Below the pieces are notes generated by a model. The model saw nothing but the letters and a program-made list of their open reading frames with translations, searched no databases and had not been told where the DNA came from. Made by a program: the position numbers and the translations under genes. Shown in pieces: positions 13,151 through 20,728 of a stretch of 37,824 nucleotides of DNA (its first letter is position 1; each line of letters starts with the position of its first letter). The DNA is from Anaerobacillus arseniciselenatis (GTDB lineage: Bacteria; Bacillota; Bacilli; Bacillales; Anaerobacillaceae), in NCBI RefSeq assembly GCF_001865995.1, contig NZ_MLQQ01000027.1:1-37824 (forward strand), in the 5' to 3' direction.

Positions 13151-15454
13151 TTAGAAATTGAACACTAATTGATCCTCAGTAGGTGCTTTCTTCGACCATT
13201 TCTTTTTATAATTAGATAGATCGACAATTCCAATAACACCACCTAGATCATCATTTGCATCTTTTTCTTCTGAAAAATCAAATGCAAAAAGTGTTTCCTC
13301 TTGTTCAACTTCTTTCTCTTCTGTACTTTGTAATGAAGTTACTGGCTTCACACCACATAGTCGCATAGTGGTTTCAGCTAATTCCTTCATTCTCTGTTCT
13401 AGCACTTGTTGGAATTCATCTTCTGCTACCATTTCAAGTCCTTCAAACTCTTTAGCAGCGAGTTCTTCCCAAGCACTTGCTAGATCAGCTTCGGCAAAAC
13501 ATTGAGCTAAATCAGTAGCTAGTGCCGATTGTTCATCGTAAGAGTATTTTGCAAGTTCACCACGATCTAAACGCCCCTCCGTCATCAAGGCATGACCTCG
13601 AGCACTCATCACTTTCTTAAACTGTGACACTTCTTGTGTACCGTTTAAGATTGGAACGAGGACTTTACAAAGTCTATGCTGCCCAATACGATGTGAACGT
13701 TTGGCGCTTTGACGTACAACGTTAACTTCATAAGAAAGTTGATTGAAAATAATCGTTGGCCAAAACAAGAGATCAAGACCCGTTTCCACAAGTTTCATAT
13801 TGCATATTACTACCTTCACGCCTTCTTCTTCATACTTTTGAAGCACCTCTGAACGCTTCTCCGTATTCGATTCATTTAGAATCCTACTTTCAATTCCATT
13901 TTCTTTTAGAATTTGTTGAGTACGTTCATTTAATTGATACTCTCCAGTATAGTTATTGTAAATAACTACTCCTCTATTTTCAGCAAGTTCAGACTTCACT
14001 TGGTTAATGAGCCATTCTTCCTTGGCTGTATAACCCTCTAGTTTCGGAGCAGAAATGATTTCTTCCTTACCATCTTGCGATACAAATGAATAAAACGCAC
14101 CTAAGTCTGGTCTAGCAGCATAATTTAACACAGCTGGATTAAACTTTGACCATGCCCCTTTTCCACCTGCACGCGCAATTCTGGAACATTTATCGTACAT
14201 TTCTTCATGAAAAACACGATAAGCAGCTTCATGTTCAGGTTTTGGCTGAATAAACACTGGTTTTTCAATCAGTTCAACAAGAGGTAAACCCAAATCATCA
14301 ATGTCTAAGAATGCTGTTTTGGAAAGTAAAAATTGTGCAGTCATCGCAGGCGCAATGCCAGGTTCTTCAGTCGGTTGCATAGGCTTTCTACGTTGTCTTG
14401 TTACCCACCCCTGACTACTAACTTCATCTTGAAGGTAAACCACTTGTTTTAGCTTTCCGTACTTCTCAGCCCAAGCTAGATCACCACTCGCATCATTAAA
14501 CCCTTTATCTATAAGGTCTTGAGGGGTGGTTCTCCAGAGTAATTCCTTGATACTTGTGGACTTTCCATTTACCAAGGTTCCAGTTAGATTAAGGTTTCTC
14601 TTTGCAGATTTAACCATTTTATCGTAAGCGTCACCTCTACCTGATCCTCCAGCTTTGCATTGGTGGGCTTCGTCACAAATGAACATTGAAAAATACTTCT
14701 TCATCTTTTTAAAGACTTTTGAAATATTCGTTGTTGGACGATTACGTGTTTCACCGCGACTTTTTACCGCTGGGCGATACAATTTAGTTCCGCAAACTTC
14801 ATTAGTACGTTTTTCCGCAATTATTTTTACTTTTTCCTCATACGTATTAACGTTAATTTCAGTACTATTCTCTTCACTTAAATATCCTTTTGGCTTAAGT
14901 GTGTATGAGCACTTCATGAATTGCTTAGTGCGACGCCACTTCACTTTGTAGTTGTCAGGTAGACCATTTGGATTTAACCTTTTTTCTGCTTTAGCATCTG
15001 CTAAACGTTCAAATGATGGTTGTTCTCCGTAGGCTATATCTGACCATTCTAGCGGAAACCACTCACCTTCTACTTTTTTCATAAGCTGTCTGCCACAATC
15101 AGGGCAATGCCAACCATAATGCTTATTTGTTTTTACTCGTTTCCAAACACCAGCATAATACGGCTCAGCATCCCTTTTTGCTTTATCAATGCCTATAATG
15201 GTGAATTCCACCTCTCCAGGAGACGGTTTATAACCATTTCGGACTTTATCTAGCATTTGAAGAGCTTCATCAGCTGTACGAATAATGGTAGTTTTCGCAT
15301 AGGGTAATGTTTTTCCGATTTCTTTCGTTTGCCACTTTCGTAATGTAATACCAGGAGCGGATAACAATACTGCCGTTCCGCTCTTAGCATTATTTTGTTT
15401 CTTCTTTTCATTTAGAACGTGAACCACTCCGCAAGCTTGTATTGATTTTCCTGT
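13151..15454 (-). CDS. DEAH/SNF2-like helicase, exon 2 (main part)
   Basis: The second exon encodes 767 residues beginning TGKSIQACGVVHVLNEKKK, which completes the Walker A motif begun in exon 1 (AANMG joined to TGKS). Visible helicase parts are a zinc-ribbon-like insert with CPDCG and later Cys residues, motif II ICDEAHQ (about residue 530 of the spliced protein), motif III LTGTLVNG, and a C-terminal lobe with VVICNMKLVETGLDLL and RQSAKRSHRIGQ (motifs V and VI). The RIGQ form of motif VI is typical of SNF2-type translocases. The spliced protein is about 1037 residues. An unspliced transcript would give only the N-terminal 270 residues. The role is probably plasmid DNA maintenance or protection, together with the methylase and primase-like genes upstream. 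Confidence 0.85.
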   Translation of the reverse strand, partial: TGKSIQACGVVHVLNEKKKQNNAKSGTAVLLSAPGITLRKWQTKEIGKTLPYAKTTIIRTADEALQMLDKVRNGYKPSPGEVEFTIIGIDKAKRDAEPYYAGVWKRVKTNKHYGWHCPDCGRQLMKKVEGEWFPLEWSDIAYGEQPSFERLADAKAEKRLNPNGLPDNYKVKWRRTKQFMKCSYTLKPKGYLSEENSTEINVNTYEEKVKIIAEKRTNEVCGTKLYRPAVKSRGETRNRPTTNISKVFKKMKKYFSMFICDEAHQCKAGGSGRGDAYDKMVKSAKRNLNLTGTLVNGKSTSIKELLWRTTPQDLIDKGFNDASGDLAWAEKYGKLKQVVYLQDEVSSQGWVTRQRRKPMQPTEEPGIAPAMTAQFLLSKTAFLDIDDLGLPLVELIEKPVFIQPKPEHEAAYRVFHEEMYDKCSRIARAGGKGAWSKFNPAVLNYAARPDLGAFYSFVSQDGKEEIISAPKLEGYTAKEEWLINQVKSELAENRGVVIYNNYTGEYQLNERTQQILKENGIESRILNESNTEKRSEVLQKYEEEGVKVVICNMKLVETGLDLLFWPTIIFNQLSYEVNVVRQSAKRSHRIGQHRLCKVLVPILNGTQEVSQFKKVMSARGHALMTEGRLDRGELAKYSYDEQSALATDLAQCFAEADLASAWEELAAKEFEGLEMVAEDEFQQVLEQRMKELAETTMRLCGVKPVTSLQSTEEKEVEQEETLFAFDFSEEKDANDDLGGVIGIVDLSNYKKKWSKKAPTEDQLVFNF

Positions 15455-16510
15455 CGTTAAGTTATAAGGGGGAATTTAACCCCCTTCTTCAATTTCTTGA
15501 AGGACCAGACTATATCATCACTCCAGTTTGCAAGACCTTCATCGTGTCGGGCGCTCGTGGGCTGTTTATTGGTATGGTTATCCTCACAACCTAGTCGTTG
15601 AACCTTCTACAATACTTAATTAACCAATTCATGTAGCTTGGCTGCTGATTACCCTCGACTTTACGTTAGGGGTTCCAGCAATTCACCCGATTTTACATGG
15701 GCCACAGGTAATAAACATTTCCGTTTTAAATAGATAGTTGCATTATGATAGATGTATTTATGAAACCTTTTATAATTTCCATTCCCTGCAAGATGATACG
15801 AGTAGGCTTTTCCCTTTTTGTAAAACCTATTTCTATTTGATAAACCAACGATAGTTAAATGCTCAACCAAACTTTCTAAAAAAGGTTTATTACCAACAAT
15901 ACTGACAAAAGCCTGATCTTTACACGTCTTTTCTTTTCTCATTATTGCGGTTCCATCCCCATCAAAATATCCTCTTATAAAATGGTGAATTAAATGCTTG
16001 GGTAAAGTATCCTTATCTGGGAACTTTAAAGTTAAGGACTTGTTAGGGAGACACCCTTTATCGATTAAATCATTTACAATTTCCATAGAGTTGATTTGAA
16101 GCCGACACGCAGTATACTTTTTACTGTTTAAAGTAACTATTTTCTCTTTTATCGGTGCTTTTTGCGAGATGAAATCTCTGAATAGTTCTAAATGAATTCT
16201 ATCTTTTACTCCTAACCCTACTTCAATTTGACCTCTTGGTTGGTAGACGTTACCATCAGCATACAAAAATCCTAGCCAATAAGCTTTCTCTTCACAATCG
16301 ATATTCTTAAACGCTAGATTATTATGTTGATATTTTTGTGTCCCTTTAGTAAATCCTCTAGAAATAACTTTTACTCCATCCTGGTTAAGCATCTGAGAAA
16401 GTTTTTTACGATCAAACCCTATTTCCTTCTCAATTTGTCGCATGGAAATTCCATCTAAATACATTTTTTTTGCAACTTCATACATACGGTTACCTCCCTT
16501 CACAGGATTA
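15455..16510 (-). mobile_element. Group I intron in the Walker A motif of the helicase gene
   Basis: This is a 1056-nt intervening sequence. The 5' exon ends in T (ATGGGT) and the intron ends in G just before ACAGGAAAATC, as group I splice sites require. Core sequences are present on the minus strand after the internal gene: AATCAGCAGCCAAGC (P4 region), GTTCAACGACTA (P7 5' strand) and GATGATATAGTC (P7 3' strand), plus a late hairpin GGGGG-TTAAATT-CCCCC. A stop codon directly after the exon rules out an intein. The intron carries a LAGLIDADG endonuclease gene in its 5' part. Removing it restores NMGTGKS exactly in frame. Confidence 0.93.
15661..16485 (-). CDS. LAGLIDADG homing endonuclease of the group I intron
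   Basis: This 274-residue protein starts at the ATG 7 nt after GGGAGG inside the intron; the longer frame reaching into exon 1 is not used. An N-terminal helix-turn-helix-like region (MRQIEKEIGFDRKKLSQML, about 15-33) precedes two LAGLIDADG motifs: YWLGFLYADGNV at 69-80 and HHFIRGYFDGDGTA at 167-180, each with its acidic residue. This is a monomeric two-motif enzyme. Family knowledge: such proteins cut intronless alleles at the insertion site to drive homing, and some also help splicing. The expected target is the Walker A codons of the helicase gene. It looks intact. Confidence 0.92.
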   Translation of the reverse strand: MYEVAKKMYLDGISMRQIEKEIGFDRKKLSQMLNQDGVKVISRGFTKGTQKYQHNNLAFKNIDCEEKAYWLGFLYADGNVYQPRGQIEVGLGVKDRIHLELFRDFISQKAPIKEKIVTLNSKKYTACRLQINSMEIVNDLIDKGCLPNKSLTLKFPDKDTLPKHLIHHFIRGYFDGDGTAIMRKEKTCKDQAFVSIVGNKPFLESLVEHLTIVGLSNRNRFYKKGKAYSYHLAGNGNYKRFHKYIYHNATIYLKRKCLLPVAHVKSGELLEPLT

Positions 16511-17320
16511 ACCCATATTTGCTGCACTCCATACACTATTTCCAACGCTATACCCATTGACTAACCCTTGAATTACATGGGCTTGTGCAGGAAATGGAAT
16601 ACGATCCATTGTTGCAATGGCAGGATCTAGTTTGTCCTTCATGGTATGAAGTGGTTTCATTTCTGCAAGCAACTTATTCATTGCTTGCGCATTCTTAATC
16701 ATATATTCCTTCATTGACCATTCCGGATCAAAGACACCTTCTACCTCGGATTTAGGAATAATGAGCATACCGTTCTTTAACGCATCTTCTACGATTTCAA
16801 GAACATCTTGCTCTGTGCCATTAAAACGAACAGCTCTTAGGGATGGATATAACTCCATGAACTCAGGATTTTGTATGACTTCTAAATCTTCATACATAAA
16901 ACCTAGTAATCCCGAATACTGTTCTTTAAATTCTATTGGTAACCCGAATCGCTCAATCACGTGATTAGATACATCTTCTTTGATATTTCCACTCATTGAA
17001 ATAATGTAACTTTTTTTATTGTCTTCTCCTTCGATCACATTATTAATCCCGTCAATCGTTGTAAGTGAATTAAAAACCATACCATGTGCGACATCCCCCA
17101 TTCCTATTCTTCTATCTAAACGCCTAAAGGCATCCATAGATCGATTGAATAGGAGATTTCCAATGCGAACAGGACGATTTTCAATAATTCCTGCGGTGAT
17201 CGCGGTTGTTGCTTCAGGTACTCCAACATAAGAAGCAGCTATAATCTCTTTACCTTCCACCACTGCAAAATGCAATTTAGCATTAAAGTTTCTTTCTACA
17301 GATTGTAAATTAATTTCCAT
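16511..17320 (-). CDS. DEAH/SNF2-like helicase, exon 1 (N-terminal part)
   Basis: The first exon encodes 270 residues from MEINLQSVERNFNAKLHFAV to FPAQAHVIQGLVNGYSVG, then NSVWSAANMG, where the intron begins. PAQAHVIQG is the Q-motif-like segment that precedes Walker A in SNF2 proteins. The first 220 residues are not recognised. The ATG at 17320 has no Shine-Dalgarno sequence, and the frame stays open and protein-like upstream for about 17 codons (GEIPSCVYSYDDLIMEI) without a standard start. The 5' leader holds AAAGGAGGGATAG 80 nt upstream and a long hairpin. Either the start is atypical or translation is controlled by leader structure. Confidence 0.8.
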
Positions 17321-17340
17321 AATTAAATCGTCATAACTAT

Positions 17341-17400
17341 AGACACAGGAAGGGATTTCCCCTAACTGGATCTAATAGTTAGAGGACTATCCCTCCTTTA
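17341..17400 (-). promoter_or_regulatory. Structured leader before the helicase gene
   Basis: On the minus strand GGAGGGAT pairs with ATCCCTTCC and CCTCTAACT pairs with AGTTAGGGG, giving a long imperfect hairpin that buries the only strong ribosome binding sequence (AAAGGAGGG). No T run follows, so it is more likely a translation control than a terminator. A further inverted repeat, AATTGTTT with AAACAATT, lies at about 17415-17445. Confidence 0.45.
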
Positions 17401-17456
17401 AAGTTTAATTATTTTGTAATTGTTTACGGTTTATTTCACAAACAATTAACTTCCTC

Positions 17457-17681
17457 CTAAATGCAATACTTTTCAGCATAAGAGCTGCTTAAAGCTCTAT
17501 TAATCACCCATTGATTAACAACAATTTTTTTCATCAGTTTCACATCTTCAGAAGCCATGAGGCATATAGCCTCATTAAGCTTTCTAGTTATAGGTGCATA
17601 TCGTCGATTGATCATAGGGCTTTTAATGGCTTGGATATATAGACAAAAACCTTTTTCAAAGTTTGAAAGTCTATCAATCAT
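17457..17681 (-). CDS. Small unknown protein
   Basis: This 74-residue protein starts MIDRLSNFEKGFCLYIQAIK and is predicted largely helical and basic. The ATG at 17681 lies 7 nt after GGAGG and overlaps the preceding stop (ATGA). The frame ends within a TTTAGGAGG sequence that could serve the next transcription unit. No family was recognised; it lies in the backbone operon between the methylase and helicase genes. Confidence 0.6.
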   Translation of the reverse strand: MIDRLSNFEKGFCLYIQAIKSPMINRRYAPITRKLNEAICLMASEDVKLMKKIVVNQWVINRALSSSYAEKYCI

Positions 17682-18025
17682 AAACAATCCTCCCACTTGA
17701 AATTTCCTTCAATAAACTCAATATCATCAGCTGAAAGCATGGTATTAATCATAAATTCATGCCCTCCTTGTCCCCAAAAGGATTGAAGTTCATCAACATA
17801 ATAGCTTTTAGACTCAGGTTGATAATCGATATTTCCTACCCCGATAATTTGTTCGCCTGAATGGAAGATTTGAAAAAGTCCCCCAATCGGTTCGAACTTT
17901 AACGTAGCAAAATCAAAATGACTAGGAATGCGATATGTCTGAGTTACCTCTATTTTTTCATGACCAGAGCATTTGCTGCAGCAAGGGTCCATACCATAAC
18001 AATCACATAAAAGGAGTGCATTCAT
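17678..18025 (-). CDS. Small unknown protein with N-terminal cysteine cluster
   Basis: This 115-residue protein starts MNALLLCDCYGMDPCCSKCS. The five cysteines in the first 20 residues suggest a zinc-binding knuckle. The rest is beta-rich (IGGLFQIFHSGEQIIGVGNI) with an acidic tail (ADDIEFIEGNFKWEDCL). GGAGGAAG lies before the start, and the start and stop codons overlap the flanking genes. Not recognised; possibly a nucleic-acid-binding accessory protein of the plasmid backbone. Confidence 0.62.
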   Translation of the reverse strand: MNALLLCDCYGMDPCCSKCSGHEKIEVTQTYRIPSHFDFATLKFEPIGGLFQIFHSGEQIIGVGNIDYQPESKSYYVDELQSFWGQGGHEFMINTMLSADDIEFIEGNFKWEDCL

Positions 18026-18177
18026 TATTCTTCCTCCTTTATCTGTTCTTCCACAACGATATAACCCGCGTTATATTCGTAGTGAAAATGACAAGCAATG
18101 ATATTATCTAATGTAGCTAGAGCATTATTAAACTCAATTTCATTCTCATAAGTGTAAGTAACTGTATCCTTTTTCAT
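18025..18177 (-). CDS. Small unknown protein
   Basis: This 50-residue acidic protein starts MKKDTVTYTYENEIEFNNAL and ends IVVEEQIKEEE. The ATG at 18177 is 7 nt after GGAGG; another ATG 6 nt earlier is too close to the site. Its stop overlaps the next start by one base. It has a CHFHYEY segment in the middle but no clear motif. Confidence 0.55.
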   Translation of the reverse strand: MKKDTVTYTYENEIEFNNALATLDNIIACHFHYEYNAGYIVVEEQIKEEE

Positions 18178-18188
18178 TTTCATTCCTC

Positions 18189-19223
18189 CTATTGCAACTC
18201 AAAAATACCGTTTCGTGTAAAAGCACGTATGACGGATTTATGATGCTTAGTGTAAACTTCTTTTTTTGCTAATCCTTCATCATCTAACACTTCTGATAAT
18301 TCCGTAACAGGTTTCGTAATTCCCACAACCATGTGATTTCCTAAATTTCCACCTACAGCACCTGAAGCAATAGCCGTTCCTGCATGTGCCAATTTTAAAG
18401 GCAACAACGGACGTTTCATTGAACTATTCCTTACTTCTGGTGTGACTCTTTTTTCAAATTCTGAAAAGAGTGTTGAATGTTGTAGGTCTTTGAACAATTC
18501 TTGTGAATTTAACTTTCCTGCTCGAAATAATGTAATAGGTTGATCAGAAGGATCAACATAAAAGTTTTCCTCAATTTCTTCTAAAGTTGGTAATATTTCA
18601 GGACCTTTATTTGCGATATCTTTTAGATAGTCTCGTGTCTCTTTTACCTTCTCCCGAGAACCAGGAGTACCAAAGTAACCAAAGACTACAACTTGCTTAA
18701 AAACATCGTAGGCATTGTCTGTAAATCGGTAGACCTTTATTTCTCGAAACCGTTCTGATAAAACCATTGCACATTTATCTAAAACGTACTGAGGTACACA
18801 AAACATTAGTAAACTATTATTCGCAAAAATATTTTTAGACTTAGAAGATAAAGTCCTTAAAAAGCGAAGCTCCGTTCTTTCATGAAATACTTCATCATAG
18901 GGCGGATTTAACCAAACTACATTAAAATTCGCTTCTGTACGAACATTTTCATATCCATCATGGATAACTTGATCAAGAGCGTCCCTTGCTTTTTGAAACC
19001 TTGTTTCTTCTAATTCCACACCAAAAGTTTGAACAGTTAGATTTTGATCATCAGAAAAATGATCTCCTAACTGTTTCAAAGCTAATCCTTCTCCAGCACA
19101 AGGATCAAAAAGGTTCAAATACCTCTCACCTTCATTTACCTTTAAACGTGGGAGAATTAAGCTCATTTGTCCTTCTGGTGTTGCATAAAAGCCACCTTTT
19201 GATTGCGATGCAATACGTGCCAT
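18189..19223 (-). CDS. DNA methyltransferase-like protein (DUF6094 type)
   Basis: This 344-residue protein has an AdoMet-binding motif FDPCAGEGLALKQL (39-52) and the N6-adenine-type catalytic motif VVWLNPPYDE (102-111, NPPY), with conserved order motif I then motif IV. Proteins of this shape occur on large Bacillaceae plasmids and phages next to SNF2-like helicases. The C-terminal 150 residues lack a clear target-recognition domain. Its start follows the repeated ACACACTTAGGAGG signal, and a strong terminator lies only about 30 nt before it. It could modify plasmid DNA against restriction; no partner nuclease is adjacent. The enzyme class is clear; the target is unknown. Confidence 0.82.
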   Translation of the reverse strand: MARIASQSKGGFYATPEGQMSLILPRLKVNEGERYLNLFDPCAGEGLALKQLGDHFSDDQNLTVQTFGVELEETRFQKARDALDQVIHDGYENVRTEANFNVVWLNPPYDEVFHERTELRFLRTLSSKSKNIFANNSLLMFCVPQYVLDKCAMVLSERFREIKVYRFTDNAYDVFKQVVVFGYFGTPGSREKVKETRDYLKDIANKGPEILPTLEEIEENFYVDPSDQPITLFRAGKLNSQELFKDLQHSTLFSEFEKRVTPEVRNSSMKRPLLPLKLAHAGTAIASGAVGGNLGNHMVVGITKPVTELSEVLDDEGLAKKEVYTKHHKSVIRAFTRNGIFELQ

Positions 19224-19230
19224 ATCAATT

Positions 19231-19247
19231 CCTCCTAAGTGTGTAAT
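19231..19247 (-). promoter_or_regulatory. Repeated extended ribosome binding signal
   Basis: ATTACACACTTAGGAGG precedes the methylase start, identical over 16 bases to the copy at 2141. It is separated from the preceding terminator by only a few bases. Confidence 0.55.
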
Positions 19248-19251
19248 AAAT

Positions 19252-19287
19252 TAGAAAAAGTCGATTCAATAAAGCGAATCGACTTTC
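19252..19287 (-). terminator. Intrinsic terminator inside the backbone operon
   Basis: On the minus strand AAAGTCGATTC and GAATCGACTTT form a perfect 11-bp stem with an 8-nt loop, followed by TTTTTCT. The gap to the methylase start is too short for a promoter. Confidence 0.8.
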
Positions 19288-19293
19288 TTCAAA

Positions 19294-19491
19294 TTAAGCA
19301 GTAAATGTATTACCATTTATCTCTCCAATAAATACATCATGTATTTTTCGTTCTTGGCCGTTCCAATCCACCACTAGATAGACATAATCTTTTCCATCTA
19401 AACTTGGCTTCCAACCTAAGAACGTAGCTTGTATCGGCTTATGATTACCGCTAAGAGTAACTAAAATTTCTTCTCCTTTAGAAAAATCCAT
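19294..19491 (-). CDS. Small beta-rich unknown protein
   Basis: This 65-residue protein (MDFSKGEEILVTLSGNHKPI to GEINGNTFTA) has alternating hydrophobic strands (ATFLGWKPSLDGKDYVYLVV), suggesting a small SH3-like or OB-like barrel. It starts 3 nt after the upstream gene's stop, which provides AAGGAG, and is followed by a strong terminator. Function unknown. Confidence 0.58.
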   Translation of the reverse strand: MDFSKGEEILVTLSGNHKPIQATFLGWKPSLDGKDYVYLVVDWNGQERKIHDVFIGEINGNTFTA

Positions 19492-19494
19492 AGA

Positions 19495-19890
19495 TCACGA
19501 AACTCCTTTTTTCCTAACTGGAATAGGAGCAATTCGATACGTAATTTTTTCATTTGGAAAACGATTAGTTACCCATTTTCTAACCTGTTCTTCAGTACCA
19601 ATTCTCATTAATTTAATGATCGAACGGTCTTTACGAATTACAGAAATGTTATAAGGATGAACCTCTTTGTCTAGCCTATTCTTAAAGCAATCAGGACATT
19701 GTTCAATATCCGTTACAGTGTCTGTCTTAATGATCTGCTTATGACCATTAAGCTTAAACTCAATGATAGCCGGTTGACCAATTGTTAGTTGCTTTAAGTT
19801 GACTTCCCCTTGAACAAAGTGTCCATTTCGCGTATAACCTAACCTATTCACTTCATATTTCACCTTTTCAGTTGTAAATATTGCGTTCAT
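19495..19890 (-). CDS. Unknown protein with a CPDC motif
   Basis: This 131-residue protein starts MNAIFTTEKVKYEVNRLGYT. It is beta-rich and basic with a single CPDC pair in the middle (DIEQCPDCFKNRLDKEV), so it could hold half of a zinc site. The tail is basic (IAPIPVRKKGVS). The start follows the ACACACTTAGGAGG signal at good spacing. No family was recognised; it is coupled to the 65-residue gene downstream. Confidence 0.6.
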   Translation of the reverse strand: MNAIFTTEKVKYEVNRLGYTRNGHFVQGEVNLKQLTIGQPAIIEFKLNGHKQIIKTDTVTDIEQCPDCFKNRLDKEVHPYNISVIRKDRSIIKLMRIGTEEQVRKWVTNRFPNEKITYRIAPIPVRKKGVS

Positions 19891-19897
19891 ATTAATT

Positions 19898-19916
19898 CCT
19901 CCTAAGTGTGTGTAAT
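19898..19916 (-). promoter_or_regulatory. Repeated extended ribosome binding signal
   Basis: ATTACACACACTTAGGAGG is a two-base-longer version of the repeated signal, directly before the 131-residue gene. Confidence 0.5.
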
Positions 19917-19920
19917 GGGC

Positions 19921-20619
19921 TTATATATGACCCTTTTCTTTTAAACTTGTATAGCGGTTAAATCCGATAATCACGTGGTCTAAAACCTCGATTCCAATCA
20001 TCTTTCCAGCCTCAACAAGTCTTTTTGTAACCTCCAAATCTTCCCTGGAAGGAGACGGATCTCCACTCGGATGTCCGTGAGCAACGATGATCGATGCTGC
20101 ACTTCGTTGACAAGCTTCGCGATAGATTTCGCGCGGGTGAACTATGCTTGCATTTAAACTACCAACAAAAATTGTTTTCTTTCCTATAACGACATTTTTG
20201 GTATTTAAAAACACAGCAACGAAGTGTTCTTGTGTTTGATGTTTCATATAATCAAACAAACTTGCAGCATCTTCTGGAGACCTAATCGTTTTTCCAACAA
20301 TAGGATCTTGGGTATAAACTCTCCTACCTAGTTCAATAGCTGCTGCTAAGGTTTCAGCTTTCTTTTGTGTCAAACCACTTACATTCGACCTAAGAAATTC
20401 AGGATTTAACCATTTCAAGCCGTACTCAGCTTTTAGAGCGGATATCTCACTTATTACTTCCTCAAGTGGATGATTTTTTGTTCCAGCTCTCACTATCAGG
20501 TGAAGAAGTTCGCTTTCACTTAAAGCTTCAATTCCACCATCAACTTCGTACATTCTCGTTTGAGTTTCCTTCACTACCTCAACATCATTTCTTGAACAAG
20601 TTAGCGTCATTTGTAACAT
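19921..20619 (-). CDS. radC: RadC family JAMM-domain protein
   Basis: This 232-residue protein has the RadC layout. A helix-hairpin-helix-like N-terminal half (SESELLHLIVRAGTKNHPL; GLTQKKAETLAAAIELGRR) is followed by an MPN/JAMM domain with Glu132 and HGHPSGDPSPSREDLE (His181, His183, Ser191, Asp194). The length is normal for RadC. RadC proteins are frequent on plasmids and phages; a nuclease or repair role has been doubted. It shares the zinc motif with the JAMM peptidase of the ubiquitin-like operon but is a different branch. The first ATG is 8 nt after TTAGGAGG. Confidence 0.9.
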   Translation of the reverse strand: MLQMTLTCSRNDVEVVKETQTRMYEVDGGIEALSESELLHLIVRAGTKNHPLEEVISEISALKAEYGLKWLNPEFLRSNVSGLTQKKAETLAAAIELGRRVYTQDPIVGKTIRSPEDAASLFDYMKHQTQEHFVAVFLNTKNVVIGKKTIFVGSLNASIVHPREIYREACQRSAASIIVAHGHPSGDPSPSREDLEVTKRLVEAGKMIGIEVLDHVIIGFNRYTSLKEKGHI

Positions 20620-20627
20620 TTCAATGT

Positions 20628-20643
20628 CCTCCTAAGTGTAATT
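20628..20643 (-). promoter_or_regulatory. Repeated extended ribosome binding signal
   Basis: ATTACACTTAGGAGG is a shorter copy of the repeated signal, directly before radC. Confidence 0.5.
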
Positions 20644-20673
20644 TTTAGATAAGAATTATTAATTAAAGACAAC

Positions 20674-20702
20674 AAAAAAACCGCTTTTAATAAAAAGCAG
20701 CT
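20674..20702 (-). terminator. Intrinsic terminator between primase-like gene and radC
   Basis: On the minus strand AGCTGCTTTT and AAAAGCGGTT form a 10-bp stem with two G-U pairs and a TATT loop, followed by a run of T. About 50 nt remain before radC, barely enough for a weak promoter (TTGTCT, 17 nt, TCTAAA). Confidence 0.7.
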
Positions 20703-20728
20703 TCCTTTTTGTCATATAAAGTGCAACT

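Noticed and set aside
14655..14951. Plus-strand frames opposite the helicase
   Set aside because: They are shadows of a gene with clear helicase motifs.
15455..16510. Intein in the helicase
   Set aside because: A stop codon follows the exon directly and group I core sequences are present, so it is an RNA intron.
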